From Tistrella mobilis (GTDB taxonomy: Bacteria; Pseudomonadota; Alphaproteobacteria; Tistrellales; Tistrellaceae), in the NCBI RefSeq assembly GCF_039634785.1, contig NZ_JBBIAB010000005.1, positions 1 through 64,000 on the forward strand: 64,000 bases of DNA. Direction: 5' to 3'. A program made the position numbers and the translations under genes. Below, in pieces: positions 43,141 to 52,795 of the stretch (its first letter is position 1; each line of letters opens with the position of its first letter). The notes beneath the pieces were generated by a model. The model was not told the origin of the DNA and ran no database searches. It worked only from the letters and a program-made list of their open reading frames with translations.

Positions 43141-43160
43141 GGCGTGCCCGCGGGCACGCC
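43141..43160. repeat. Perfect 20-base palindrome between popZ and valS
   Basis: GGCGTGCCCGCGGGCACGCC is its own reverse complement. Without a loop or T run it is either a weak hairpin in the popZ-valS transcript or a protein-binding site. Confidence 0.5.
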
Positions 43161-43291
43161 CTGATCACGCCGGACGGGGACGAAAGGCCGGATCATCCGG
43201 CCGACGCCGCGCCCGGCCCTGCACAGATCGGCGGCCGGTGAGCCTGTTCGGGCCCGACCGACCGCCCCAGAAGACAGCGGAACGGAACGGC

Positions 43292-45961
43292 ATGCTGGAC
43301 AAGACCTTCAGGCCTCAGGAGGCCGAGGCGCCGATTTACGAAGGCTGGCGCAAGAGCGGAGCCTTCCGCGCGGATGTGCGCTCGGGGGCGGACCCGTACA
43401 CGATCATGATGCCGCCGCCGAACGTCACCGGCAGCCTGCATATCGGCCACGCGCTGACCTTTACCATCCAGGATGCGCTGATCCGCTATCGGCGCATGAC
43501 CGGGCGCGACACCCTGTGGCAGCCCGGCACCGACCATGCCGGTATCGCGACCCAGATGGTCGTGGAGCGCCAGCTGGCCGAGCAGGGCATCACCCGCAAC
43601 GATGTCGGCCGCGACGGGCTGATCGACCGGATCTGGACCTGGAAGGAACAGTCGGGCGGCCGCATCCTCGACCAGTTGACCAGGCTGGGGGCCTCGGCCG
43701 ACTGGCCGCGGGAACGCTTCACCATGGATCCGGCCTTCTCCGCCGCGGTGCGCAAGGTGTTCGTCACCCTGTACAAGCAGGGGCTGATCTACCGCGACAA
43801 GCGGCTGGTCAACTGGGACCCGAAGCTGAAAACTGCGATCTCGGATCTGGAGGTCGAGCCGAAGGAAGTGAAGGGCAATTACTGGCACCTGCGCTATCCG
43901 CTGGCCGACGGCTCGGGCCGCCATATCGTGGTCGCAACCACGCGCCCCGAGACCATGCTGGGTGATACCGCCGTTGCGGTGCATCCCGACGACGAGCGCT
44001 ATGCCGACCTGGTCGGCAAGGAAATCCTGCTGCCGCTGACCGGCCGGCGGATCCCGATCGTCGCCGACACCTATTCCGACCCCGAGAAGGGGTCGGGCGC
44101 GGTCAAGATCACGCCGGCGCACGACTTCAACGACTTCGAGGTCGGCCGCCGGCACGGTCTGGACATGATCAACGTGCTCGACGCCGATGCCCGCATCGTC
44201 GACGAGCCGGTGATCCCGGCCGCCTATCGCGGTCTCGACCGGTTCAAGGCCCGCGAGCGGATCGTCGCCGATCTCGAGGCGGCGGGGCTGCTGGAGGGGA
44301 TCGAGCCGGTCACCCATACCGTTCCCTATGGCGACCGTTCGGGCGTGGTCATCGAGCCCTGGCTGACCGATCAGTGGTATGTCGATGCGCCCAAGCTCGC
44401 CATCCCGGCGGTCGAGGCGGTGGAGACCGGCAAGACCGTCTTCGTGCCGAAGCAGTGGGAAAACACCTATTTCGAATGGATGCGCAACATCCAGCCCTGG
44501 TGCGTGTCGCGCCAGATCTGGTGGGGCCATCGCGTGCCGGCCTGGTACGGGCCCGACGGCACGGTGTTCGTCGAGGAAACCGAGACCGAGGCCAAGGCCG
44601 CCGCGGCGGCCCATTACGGCGAGACCGTCGATCTCACCCAGGACAGCGACGTGCTCGACACCTGGTTCAGCTCGGCGCTCTGGCCTTTCGGCACCCTCGG
44701 CTGGCCCGAACAGACCGCGGAACTTGCCCGTTACTATCCGGGCGATGTGCTGGTGACCGGCTTCGACATCATCTTCTTCTGGGTCGCCCGGATGATGATG
44801 ATGGGCCTGCACTTCATGGGCGACGTGCCGTTCCGCACCGTCTACATCCACGCCCTGGTCCGCGACGAAAAGGGCCAGAAGATGTCGAAGTCGAAGGGGA
44901 ACGTCATCGACCCCATCGACCTGATCGACAAATACGGCGCGGATGCGGTGCGTTTCACCCTGCTGGCGCTGGCGGCCCAGGGCCGCGACGTCAAGCTGGC
45001 CGAAGCGCGGGTTGCGGGGTATCGCAACTTCTCGACCAAGCTCTGGAACGCGGCACGCTTCGCCGAGATGAACGGGGCGGAGAGCGTCGAAGGCTTCGCC
45101 CCGACATCGGTCAGCCATGTGCTGAACCGCTGGATCGTGGGCGAGGCGGCCCGGGCGACCCGGGCCGTCACCGAGGCGATGGAAGCCTTCCGCTTCAACG
45201 AGGCGGCCCAGGCCGCCTATCGCTTCACCTGGGATATCGTCTGCGACTGGTATCTGGAGCTGGCGAAGCCGATCCTGCAGGGCGGCGAGACCGCGGCTCT
45301 GGCCGAAACCCGGGCGACGCTCGCCTGGGTGCTGGACCAGATCCTGCTGCTGCTCCATCCCATGATGCCGTTTATGACTGAGCAGCTCTGGGAAACCCGT
45401 CCCGGCAGCCGCGCGCCTGCGCAGGCGATTACCGGTACCTGGCCGGTGCTCGATCCCGCGACGCTCGCCGATCCGGCGGCCGATGCCGAGATCGGCTGGC
45501 TGATCGAGGCGGTCTCCGCCGTGCGCAGCGTGCGCTCGGAGTTGAACGTGCCGCCGGCCGCCAAGGTGCCGGTGCTGTTCCGTGACGCGTCCGAGGCGAC
45601 CCGCAGCCGTGCGGCGACCCATGGCGACGCGCTGGCCCGCCTGGCCCGGGCCGAGCGGATCGAGTTCGTCGACGGCGAAGTGGCGGGCACGGTGGAGACG
45701 ATCGTGAACGGCGAGGTGGTGCTGCTGCCGATCGCCGACGTCATCGACGCCGCTGTCGAGATCAAGCGTCTGGAAGGCGAAATCACCAAGCTCGACCGCG
45801 ACATCGCCGGCATCGACAAGCGGCTCGACAACCCGGCCTTCGTCGCCAAGGCGCCGGAAGAGGTGGTGGAGGAGAATCGCGAGCGGCGCGCCCAGGCGGT
45901 TGCCGATCGTGAGGCGCTGTCGAAGGCGCTGGCGCGCGTCCAGGCGATGCGCCGGAACTGA
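43292..45961 (+). CDS. valS: Valyl-tRNA synthetase
   Basis: An 889-residue class I synthetase. The ATP-binding HIGH motif is in [15 protein letters not shown] (about 42-56) and the KMSKS motif in [13 protein letters not shown] (about 528-540). The CP1 editing domain contains [17 protein letters not shown]. The tRNA-binding anticodon domain and a C-terminal coiled coil ([21 protein letters not shown]) complete the usual length. ATG 43292 opens the conserved [16 protein letters not shown] start; the longer upstream frame overlaps popZ and is unsupported. A terminator follows the stop at once. Confidence 0.97.
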   Translation: MLDKTFRPQEAEAPIYEGWRKSGAFRADVRSGADPYTIMMPPPNVTGSLHIGHALTFTIQDALIRYRRMTGRDTLWQPGTDHAGIATQMVVERQLAEQGITRNDVGRDGLIDRIWTWKEQSGGRILDQLTRLGASADWPRERFTMDPAFSAAVRKVFVTLYKQGLIYRDKRLVNWDPKLKTAISDLEVEPKEVKGNYWHLRYPLADGSGRHIVVATTRPETMLGDTAVAVHPDDERYADLVGKEILLPLTGRRIPIVADTYSDPEKGSGAVKITPAHDFNDFEVGRRHGLDMINVLDADARIVDEPVIPAAYRGLDRFKARERIVADLEAAGLLEGIEPVTHTVPYGDRSGVVIEPWLTDQWYVDAPKLAIPAVEAVETGKTVFVPKQWENTYFEWMRNIQPWCVSRQIWWGHRVPAWYGPDGTVFVEETETEAKAAAAAHYGETVDLTQDSDVLDTWFSSALWPFGTLGWPEQTAELARYYPGDVLVTGFDIIFFWVARMMMMGLHFMGDVPFRTVYIHALVRDEKGQKMSKSKGNVIDPIDLIDKYGADAVRFTLLALAAQGRDVKLAEARVAGYRNFSTKLWNAARFAEMNGAESVEGFAPTSVSHVLNRWIVGEAARATRAVTEAMEAFRFNEAAQAAYRFTWDIVCDWYLELAKPILQGGETAALAETRATLAWVLDQILLLLHPMMPFMTEQLWETRPGSRAPAQAITGTWPVLDPATLADPAADAEIGWLIEAVSAVRSVRSELNVPPAAKVPVLFRDASEATRSRAATHGDALARLARAERIEFVDGEVAGTVETIVNGEVVLLPIADVIDAAVEIKRLEGEITKLDRDIAGIDKRLDNPAFVAKAPEEVVEENRERRAQAVADREALSKALARVQAMRRN

Positions 45962-45978
45962 TCCACTGATCGCACCGG

Positions 45979-46014
45979 ACGGCCGCATTCTTCCCGGATG
46001 CGGCCGTTCGTTTT
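45979..46014 (+). terminator. Rho-independent terminator of valS
   Basis: ACGGCCGCAT (45979-45988) pairs perfectly with ATGCGGCCGT (45998-46007) around a 9-base loop, followed by TCG and TTTT. It lies 17 bases after the valS stop. Confidence 0.85.
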
Positions 46015-46057
46015 GCCTCAGACATATGATGACCTGAAGTCTCGGAGCCCCCGCCCG

Positions 46058-46822
46058 ATGTTCGTCGTCCATGATCTGTCCGGCCTGGCGCTGCTGGTCG
46101 GCGCAGCCTTTGTCGCCGGCGTGCTGAACGCCCTGGCCGGCGGCGGCAGCTTTCTGACCCTGCCGGCCCTGATTCAGGCCGGCGTTCCGCCGGTCATGGC
46201 CAATGCCACGGGCACGGTGGCCTTGCTGCCGGGATATGTCGGCAGCTGCTGGGGCTATCGCGCCGAGATGGGCCCGGCCTTTCACGGCCGCCGGCCCTGG
46301 CCGCTGCTGATCGCCGCACTGGCGGGCGGCCTGCTGGGGGCCGGGCTGCTGGTGGTAACGCCGGACGATGTGTTCCGCGGGCTGGTGCCCTGGCTTCTGG
46401 CGGCAGCCACCCTGCTGTTTGCCGCCGGCGACCGCATCGCCCGCGCACTCACCCGCATGGGGGCCGGGGGGCCGGCGCAGATGGTGGCCGGGCTGTTCCT
46501 GGTCTCGGCCTATGGCGGCTATTTCAACGGCGGGGTGGGTATTCTGCTGCTGGCGCTGTTCACCGTCATGGGCATTGCCGATCTCAACGCCGCCAACGCG
46601 CTCAAGAACCTGATGTCGGTGGTGCTGACGACGATTGCGGTGGCGGCCTATGCCGCGGCCGGTGTGGTTGCCTGGCAGCCGGCTCTGGTGATGGCGGTGG
46701 CGGCGGTTGCAGGCGGCATCGCCGGTGCGCGGCTGGGCCGCCGCATTCCGCGGCCCTGGCTGAAGGCGGTGATCATCACCATCGGTGTCGCGATGACCAT
46801 CGCCTTCTTCCGGGCCGGCTGA
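46058..46822 (+). CDS. Sulfite exporter TauE/SafE family permease
   Basis: A 254-residue membrane protein with about eight hydrophobic segments and the TauE/SafE duplicated motifs: VAGVLNALAGGGSFLTLPALIQAGVPPVMANATGT in the first half and GGYFNGGVGILLLALFTVMGI in the second. Members export sulfite, sulfoacetate or other organic anions at the inner membrane; the substrate here is unknown. ATG 46058 (MFVVHDLSG) is preferred over an upstream frame start at 45998 that falls inside the valS terminator. It converges on the SMP-30 gene, 10 bases apart. Confidence 0.9.
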   Translation: MFVVHDLSGLALLVGAAFVAGVLNALAGGGSFLTLPALIQAGVPPVMANATGTVALLPGYVGSCWGYRAEMGPAFHGRRPWPLLIAALAGGLLGAGLLVVTPDDVFRGLVPWLLAAATLLFAAGDRIARALTRMGAGGPAQMVAGLFLVSAYGGYFNGGVGILLLALFTVMGIADLNAANALKNLMSVVLTTIAVAAYAAAGVVAWQPALVMAVAAVAGGIAGARLGRRIPRPWLKAVIITIGVAMTIAFFRAG

Positions 46823-46832
46823 CGGGCTGCCG

Positions 46833-47879
46833 TCAGCGCGGCTCGTTCCAGTGGATCATCGGCAGCCCCGCCACGGGCGCCCGGAAGAAGGGAATGGTGG
46901 TGCCGCGCAGGCTGCCCAGATAGACGGTCTGCAGGTCGGGGCCCCCGAAGGTGACGCTCGCCATCCAGGGGGCGATGGTCCCCTGGGCCTGCATCATGTC
47001 GTCGACGGTGATCGTGCCCGCGTCGAATTTGGCCATATAGGCGCGGGAGATCTCGGGATCGCCGTCGTCCAGCAACACCCGCAGCTCACCCTCTGGCGTG
47101 ATCGCGACCAGCCGGTCGACCATGATCAGCGTGCACCACAGATTGCCGAAGGCATCGAAGGCGATGCCGTCGGGGCATCCGCCCAGATGGGTGGGGCCGA
47201 AGATCTCGCGATCGGTCAGCCGCACCCCGGCCGGATCCTCGACCACCCGCATCCGGGTGATGTGCGGGCCGGTGGTCTCGACGATGTAGAGCCAGTCTTC
47301 GTTTGCGTCGAAGCGGATCTCGTTGGTGAAGGCGAATCCCTCTGCCACCACCCGCAGCCCGTTCTGGTCGACCACCGCGATATAACCGTCGCGCACGCGC
47401 CGGGCGGCGGCCTCGGTCCAGGGATTGACCCGGGTGGAGACCGTCAGCCAGATCCGGTCGCGGCTGTCGCGCAGGACGAAATTCACCTTGCCGATCGGCT
47501 GGCCGTCGATCGTGTCGTAAAGCGTGCGGACCTCGCCGTCGCGGGTCATGACTTCAAGAAGATCGGTGCCGAAATTGGAGATCAGGATGTCGCCATTGCG
47601 GGCGAAGGCGAGCCCGTTGGGCAGGGTGCCCTGGGTGAATTTGGCCTCGAGCGCGCCGGCCGTGGCCTGATCGGCGGTGGCGAAGCGGGCATCGGCACGC
47701 TGGGCGATGAAATGCTGACTGCCGTCCGCGGCGATGCGGGTGACACCCCCGCGGGCATCGGCCGCCCAGAGCGTGCCGTCACGTTCGGCCAGGATGCATT
47801 CCGGGCGCTGCAGATCGCGGCCGATGGTGCCGATCCGGTCGCGATCGGCGGTGAAGCCATCCAGCGGATTGCGGGACAT
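46833..47879 (-). CDS. SMP-30/gluconolactonase/LRE-like beta-propeller hydrolase
   Basis: A 348-residue six-bladed propeller. Likely metal ligands are Glu in RPECILAERDGTLWAAD, Asn in FAFTNEIRFDANEDWLYIVE and Asp in GGCPDGIAFDAFGNLWCT, matching the Glu/Asn/Asp set of SMP-30 enzymes. These hydrolyse lactones such as gluconolactone; substrate is not determined here. A membrane PQQ sugar dehydrogenase that would make lactones is encoded about 5 kb away, but the genes are not linked in an operon. GGAAGGAG lies about 11 bases upstream of ATG 47879. Confidence 0.88.
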   Translation of the reverse strand: MSRNPLDGFTADRDRIGTIGRDLQRPECILAERDGTLWAADARGGVTRIAADGSQHFIAQRADARFATADQATAGALEAKFTQGTLPNGLAFARNGDILISNFGTDLLEVMTRDGEVRTLYDTIDGQPIGKVNFVLRDSRDRIWLTVSTRVNPWTEAAARRVRDGYIAVVDQNGLRVVAEGFAFTNEIRFDANEDWLYIVETTGPHITRMRVVEDPAGVRLTDREIFGPTHLGGCPDGIAFDAFGNLWCTLIMVDRLVAITPEGELRVLLDDGDPEISRAYMAKFDAGTITVDDMMQAQGTIAPWMASVTFGGPDLQTVYLGSLRGTTIPFFRAPVAGLPMIHWNEPR

Positions 47880-48032
47880 GAGCGGGCGTCTCCTTCCCTG
47901 AAGCCGTCAGCCGGTTCAGGGAGCGGCCTTCTATGAGCCATGCACTACCCGATACCGGGCCGGCGGATGCCGGCGCATGATGGGACAGTGTTCCGCCGCA
48001 ATCTGCAAGACTGAACCGCCTCTCCGCCCACC

Positions 48033-49133
48033 TCAGAGCGTTCGGGGCGCCCGATGCAGGTGCCAGCTTTCCGGAAGCGTGAAGCCGGGCAGGTCGCCGC
48101 GGATCAGAGACAGGGCGACGGCCGCCACTTCCTGATCATAGGCCTTGCCGCCATGGCGGGAGAGTTCCTCGGTCACCGCCGCAAGGTCCAGATGGCGTCG
48201 ATAGGGGCGGTCGGTCAGCATGGCGTCGATGACATCCGCCACCATGACGATCCGCACCGGCAGGGCGATCTGGCGGTCGGTCAGCCCGCGTGGATAGCCG
48301 CTGCCGTCCAGCCTTTCATGGTGATCGGTTACGATGGTCCGGACGATTTCAGGCAGATCGATCCCGTCCATCATCTCGATGCCGATGCGGGCATGGGCGC
48401 GGATCAGGGCGTATTCCTCCTGCCGCAACCGCCCGGGCTTGACGAGCAGTTCGGTGGGCACCCCCAGCTTGCCGACATCATGGAGGACGGCACCGAGCCG
48501 GATCATCTCGCGGGCTTCGTCGTCCAGATCGAAGGCGGCGGCGATCGCTTCCGACAGCTCCGCGACCTGGCGCTGATGGCCGGCGGTATAGGGATCCCGC
48601 GTCTCCACGGCCGTGGCGAGCGCGTCGACGGCGGTCTTCAACGTCCGGGTCAGGCGCCGGCGCAGCGCTTCCTGTTCCACGACCAGGGCATGGGCGCGTT
48701 CGCTCAACTGATGGATGACGGTGATGTCGTTGCCGGTGCCGATGACCCGCCTGACCATGCCGTCCGGGCCGCTGAGCGGAATCAGCGTGGTGCGCCACCA
48801 GCGTCGCCCGGCCGGCAGTTCAAGGCATTCCTCGTAGGTCAGCGGCACCCGTTCGGTCACGCAGACTGCGTAATTGCGGCAGACCTGGGCGGCGACGTCG
48901 TCGGGCAGGAACTCGTCCATGCGCAGCCCCGCCTTTTCGCGAAAGCTCAGGCCGGTGGCATGCGCATGGGCCGCATTGTTCGCACGAAAGATGAAGCCGT
49001 CCTCCGCGGGATCGACCACGAAAGCCGGCGCGGCGATCAGATCCAGGATCGTCGCCAGATCGTCACCCGTCGCATTCAGCAGCAATGTCGCGATGCGGCT
49101 GGAAGAGCCGCCGGCCTCGCCGTCTTCAGTCAC
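48033..49133 (-). CDS. PAS-HD-GYP cyclic-di-GMP phosphodiesterase
   Basis: A 366-residue protein. A PAS domain (about 25-145; APAFVVDPAEDGFIFRANNAA and VTERVPLTYEECLELPAGRRWW) is followed by an HD-GYP domain (about 170-350) with YTAGHQRQV, LHDVGKLGVP, HARIG and HHERLDGSGYPRGL. The HD pair and GYP triad are intact, so it should hydrolyse cyclic-di-GMP. The PAS domain gives a sensory input, ligand unknown. It stands alone; a link to the MshEN-type ATPase of the filament locus through cyclic-di-GMP is possible but speculative. Confidence 0.92.
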   Translation of the reverse strand: MTEDGEAGGSSSRIATLLLNATGDDLATILDLIAAPAFVVDPAEDGFIFRANNAAHAHATGLSFREKAGLRMDEFLPDDVAAQVCRNYAVCVTERVPLTYEECLELPAGRRWWRTTLIPLSGPDGMVRRVIGTGNDITVIHQLSERAHALVVEQEALRRRLTRTLKTAVDALATAVETRDPYTAGHQRQVAELSEAIAAAFDLDDEAREMIRLGAVLHDVGKLGVPTELLVKPGRLRQEEYALIRAHARIGIEMMDGIDLPEIVRTIVTDHHERLDGSGYPRGLTDRQIALPVRIVMVADVIDAMLTDRPYRRHLDLAAVTEELSRHGGKAYDQEVAAVALSLIRGDLPGFTLPESWHLHRAPRTL

Positions 49134-49240
49134 GTGTCGCCCGTCCCGCAGAGTATGAAGCGACCCAGACTATCATCCTCCATTCCTGAAAGAACGTTTA
49201 AAGCGGTGGATGAGATGCGCGTATCAGGCGTGCGGCACGT

Positions 49241-50098
49241 TCATGGCATGTCGAGGCCGAGATCCAGGATCGGCGCGCTATGGGTGAGCCAGCCGGCCGA
49301 GATCAGGTCGACGCCACTGGCTGCGACGGCGCCGACCGTCTCGCGGGTGATCCGGCCCGAGGCTTCGGTGATCGCACGCCCGCCGATGCGGGCCACGGCC
49401 TCGGCAAGTTCTGCCGGCGTCATGTTGTCGAGCAGGACCGCATCGGCGCCCGCTTCCAGGACCTCGTCCAGCTGATCCAGGCGGTCGATTTCGACCTCGA
49501 TCTTCACCAGATGGCCGACATGGGCGCGGGCGCGACGGATGGCGATGCCGGCACCGCCTGCGACCGCGATGTGGTTGTCCTTGATCAGCACCGCGTCATC
49601 CAGACCGAAGCGATGATTGGCACCGCCGCCGGCCCGCACGGCGTATTTCTCGAGCGCGCGGAGGCCGGGCGTGGTCTTGCGGGTGCAGGTGATCCGGGCC
49701 CGATGGGGGGCTGCGGCGGCAACCAGGCCGGCGGTGGCGGTGGCGATGCCGGCCAGCCGGCAGGCGAGGTTGAGCGCCACCCGCTCCGCCCCCAGCACCG
49801 AGCGGGCAGGCCCCTCGATCGTCATCACCACGTCGCCGGGGGCCACTGCGGCGCCGTCGGGGATGATGATCCGCGTCTCCACCCCGGGGTCGAGCAGATG
49901 GAAGGCGAGGGCCGCGACGGTGCCGCCCGCCATCACCCCGGGCTGACGTGCGGCCATCACCGCCGCCATGCGGGCCTTGGCGGGGATCACGGCGGCCGAG
50001 GTGATGTCGCCGGCACGGCCCAGATCCTCGGTCAGGGCTGCGCGCAGGATCGGCTCCACCAGGATGTCGGGAAGAGGAGAGAGGTCAGGCAGGGACAT
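49241..50098 (-). CDS. nadC: Nicotinate-nucleotide pyrophosphorylase (carboxylating), quinolinate phosphoribosyltransferase
   Basis: A 285-residue NadC. Characteristic segments are LTEDLGRAGDITSAA, RKTTPGLRALEKYAVRAGGGANHR (substrate and PRPP binding), LIKDNHIA, VEIEVDRLDQ, and the C-terminal ITEASGRITRETVGAVAASGVDLIS. It converts quinolinate and PRPP to nicotinate mononucleotide. ATG 50098 overlaps the end of nadB by 14 bases, which signals translational coupling; an upstream frame start at 50170 lies inside nadB and is rejected. Last gene of the nadA-nadB-nadC operon. Confidence 0.95.
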   Translation of the reverse strand: MSLPDLSPLPDILVEPILRAALTEDLGRAGDITSAAVIPAKARMAAVMAARQPGVMAGGTVAALAFHLLDPGVETRIIIPDGAAVAPGDVVMTIEGPARSVLGAERVALNLACRLAGIATATAGLVAAAAPHRARITCTRKTTPGLRALEKYAVRAGGGANHRFGLDDAVLIKDNHIAVAGGAGIAIRRARAHVGHLVKIEVEIDRLDQLDEVLEAGADAVLLDNMTPAELAEAVARIGGRAITEASGRITRETVGAVAASGVDLISAGWLTHSAPILDLGLDMP

Positions 50099-51602
50099 GG
50101 CGGCGCTCCCGGAGGGCGAGGGGGGTGGTGTCTGCGCGCTGATGGGCGCCGACGCTGTCGGGGCGGTCACGGGCGGCTTCCGCGATCAGACGGCAGACCA
50201 GGGCGCGGTCGGCAATCGCCGCCGGCAGCTGCGGGTCGGCCTCGATGGCGGCTGCAAGACCGATCAGGTGGTCGAGCCCTGCGGCATCGCGCAGCACGCC
50301 GGCCTGACGGGACATTGCGGTACGCAGGCGCCCGATCGCGACCGCGCCCTCGCCGGTTCCGGCCCGGCCGGTGCGAAGGGCCGGCCGGATGACCGGAGCG
50401 CGGGCATCGGGGGAGGTGGAAAGAATGTCGCGAGCCACCCAGCCGCCGCAGACCAGGGCTTCGAGCAGCGAGTTCGACGCCAGACGGTTGGCGCCGTGCA
50501 GCCCCGTCGCGGCCACTTCGCCCGCGGCCCAGAGGCCGGGAATGCCGGTGCGGCCGGCGAGATCCACCGCAATGCCACCCATATGGTAATGCGCAGCCGG
50601 CGCAACCGGGATCGGCTGCGATGCGGGATCGATCCCCGCCTTCCTGCAGGCCGCGGCGGCGGTCGGGAAGCGCGCGGCGAAGCTGGGGCCGATCGCGGTG
50701 CGGGCATCCAGGAACACCCGATCGCCCGCGTCGATGGTGGCGGCGACCTGCCGGGCGACGACATCGCGAGGGGCGAGGTCGCCACCGGGGATGCCGGCCA
50801 TGACCGGTCGTCCGGCGCCATCGATCAGCACCGCCCCGGCGCCGCGGATCGCTTCCGAGGCGAGCGGCATGGGATCGCCGCCGAGATCCATGGCGGTCGG
50901 GTGGAACTGCACGAATTCCAGGTCGCGAAGCCGGGCGCCGATCCGGGCGGCGAGGGCGAGGCCGCGGCCAGTGGCGCCGGGTGGATTGGTGCTTTGGGCG
51001 TAGAGCCCGCCGATGCCGCCGGTGGCGAGCACGATGGCCGGGGTACGGATCATCAGCCGGCGGCCGGCCAGATCGACGATGATGCCGGCGATCCGGCCCC
51101 GGGCATCGGTCAGCAGGGCCGTGGCTTCGGCATTGTCGAGCCGGCGGATGTGGGGTGCTGCGGCCGCCCGGGCGGTGAGCGCGGCAAGGATCGCCCGGCC
51201 GGTCGCATCGCCCCCGGCATGAAGGATCCGCGCCCGGCCGTGGGCGGCTTCCAGACCGCGGGCCGGACGGCCATCGGTACCGGGGTCGAAGGTCACACCC
51301 GCGCTTTGCAGCCAGTCGATGCAGCCGGGTCCGGCCGCCGTCACCAGGGCCGCGACCAGGGGATCGACCAGACCTGCGCCGGCGGCCGCGGTATCGGCGG
51401 CATGAAGGGCCGGGCTGTCGTCCGGTCCGGTGGCGGCGGCTATGCCGCCCTGGGCCCAGCCGGTGGCTGCAGGTCCATGCGCCAGAACCACCACCTGGCA
51501 GGGGGCGAGATTGAGCGCCGTGGCGAGACCGGCGGCACCGGCGCCGACCACGACCACGCCGGTCGTCAGTGTTTCGGTCGGTGGGTCGAGAGGCGTGAAC
51601 AT
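50085..51602 (-). CDS. nadB: L-aspartate oxidase
   Basis: A 505-residue FAD enzyme. The dinucleotide-binding VVVVGAGAAGLATALNLA starts at about residue 17, and RILHAGGDATGRAIL, EFVQFHPTAM and YHMGGIAVDLAGRTGIPGLWAAGE follow, all typical of NadB and fumarate-reductase-type flavoproteins. It oxidises aspartate to iminoaspartate for NadA. ATG 51602 (MFTPLDPP) is chosen; the open frame further upstream overlaps nadA. It begins 5 bases after the nadA stop. Confidence 0.94.
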   Translation of the reverse strand: MFTPLDPPTETLTTGVVVVGAGAAGLATALNLAPCQVVVLAHGPAATGWAQGGIAAATGPDDSPALHAADTAAAGAGLVDPLVAALVTAAGPGCIDWLQSAGVTFDPGTDGRPARGLEAAHGRARILHAGGDATGRAILAALTARAAAAPHIRRLDNAEATALLTDARGRIAGIIVDLAGRRLMIRTPAIVLATGGIGGLYAQSTNPPGATGRGLALAARIGARLRDLEFVQFHPTAMDLGGDPMPLASEAIRGAGAVLIDGAGRPVMAGIPGGDLAPRDVVARQVAATIDAGDRVFLDARTAIGPSFAARFPTAAAACRKAGIDPASQPIPVAPAAHYHMGGIAVDLAGRTGIPGLWAAGEVAATGLHGANRLASNSLLEALVCGGWVARDILSTSPDARAPVIRPALRTGRAGTGEGAVAIGRLRTAMSRQAGVLRDAAGLDHLIGLAAAIEADPQLPAAIADRALVCRLIAEAARDRPDSVGAHQRADTTPLALRERRHVPA

Positions 51603-51607
51603 GGCCG

Positions 51608-52582
51608 TCACCGGATACTGAGCATGCGTTCCACCGCCCGGCGCGCATCCCGGGCGATATCGTCGGGCACCGTGACCTCGTGGCTCATGGTTTCCAGCGC
51701 GCGCCGGATGCCGGGAAGGGTGATGCGCTTCATATGCGGGCACATGTTGCAGGGCTTCACGAACGAAATGTCGGGGAAGCCGGCGGCGACGTTGTCGCTC
51801 ATCGAGCATTCGGTGATCAGGGCGACGCGCGGCGGGCGCCTGAGTGCGACGAAGTCGATCATCTCGGCGGTCGAGCCCGCGAAATCCGCTTCGGCGACCA
51901 CCTCGGGCGGGCATTCGGGATGGGCGACCACGGTGACGCCGGCATGTTCCGCGCGCATCCGGCGGATGTCCTGAGGGGTGAAGCGTTCATGAACCTCGCA
52001 GGCGCCATCCCAGGTGATGATCCTGACCCGGGTCCGCGCCGCGATGTTTCGCGCCAGATAGCCGTCGGGGATCATGATCACCTCGGGCACGCCCAGGCTT
52101 TCGACCACCTTCAGCGCATTGCCCGAGGTGCAGCAGATATCGGAGGCCGCCTTCACCTCGGCGGAGGTGTTCACATAGGTCACCACCGGCACGCCCGGAT
52201 GCCGGGCCCTGAGTGCCGCCACATCGGCGGCGGTGATCGACTCGGCCAGCGAACAGCCGGCCATGTCGTCGGGGATCAGCACCCGGCGGTCCGGGTTGAG
52301 GATCTTGGCGGTCTCGGCCATGAAATGCACCCCGGCCAGCACGATCACCGCGGCATCGGTCGCCACCGCCTCACGCGCCAGGGCCAGGCTGTCGCCGACG
52401 ATATCGGCGACGCCGTGAAAGATCTCGGGCGTCTGATAGTTGTGGGCCAGGATCACGGCATCACGCTCGCGCTTGAGCCTGCGGATCTGCGCCACCTCTT
52501 CGGCATGCACGGCCCATTCGATCTCGGGCATCAGATGGCGGAGCGGGGCCGGCATCGGCACGGCGGGCTGAAAGGCGGTCAT
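51608..52582 (-). CDS. nadA: Quinolinate synthase
   Basis: A 324-residue iron-sulfur enzyme. The three cluster Cys lie in DMAGCSLAES, DICCTSGNALK and PCNMCPHMKRITL; VILAHNYQTPEI and VAHPECPPEV are also conserved. It condenses iminoaspartate with dihydroxyacetone phosphate to quinolinate. ATG 52582 (MTAFQPAV) has GGGAG 8-10 bases upstream and is preferred to ATG 52603, whose G-run is too close. First gene of the NAD operon, preceded by a palindromic operator pair. Confidence 0.95.
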   Translation of the reverse strand: MTAFQPAVPMPAPLRHLMPEIEWAVHAEEVAQIRRLKRERDAVILAHNYQTPEIFHGVADIVGDSLALAREAVATDAAVIVLAGVHFMAETAKILNPDRRVLIPDDMAGCSLAESITAADVAALRARHPGVPVVTYVNTSAEVKAASDICCTSGNALKVVESLGVPEVIMIPDGYLARNIAARTRVRIITWDGACEVHERFTPQDIRRMRAEHAGVTVVAHPECPPEVVAEADFAGSTAEMIDFVALRRPPRVALITECSMSDNVAAGFPDISFVKPCNMCPHMKRITLPGIRRALETMSHEVTVPDDIARDARRAVERMLSIR

Positions 52583-52620
52583 CGGCTCGATCTCCCGAAG
52601 CATCCCCCGGGGAAGGCATT

Positions 52621-52708
52621 AATGCTCAAGTTGAGCATTTCCAGGGGGTGAAAAATCCCGGCACGGCCGGGCGGTCAAATATAGTCAGAATGAGCATAAG
52701 ACAGTCAA
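52621..52708 (-). promoter_or_regulatory. Promoter and twin palindromic operators of nadABC (NadQ-like candidate)
   Basis: AATGCTCAA-G-TTGAGCATT (52621-52639) is a perfect 9-base inverted repeat. A second, weaker copy, ATAGTCA-GAA-TGAGCAT (52681-52697), lies 41 bases beyond it. On the minus strand a -35 TTGACT (52708-52703) and -10 TATATT (52683-52678) flank the second copy, with a long 19-base spacer. The first copy lies in the leader, so binding to both would block nadA transcription. NadQ-type repressors of NAD synthesis are known for alphaproteobacterial nadABC operons; matching this motif to NadQ is inference. Confidence 0.65.
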
Positions 52709-52795
52709 GCTTTTCGGGAACGTCTGGCGCCATCCCGGCGTTGCGGAAATGCGTACGCATGGTGCGCGCAGCAAGCATCACGGGAGAGCAGAGAC

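Noticed and set aside
43193-46285. 1030-residue open frame on the minus strand opposite valS
   Set aside because: Antisense shadow of valS extending across its terminator; no motifs.
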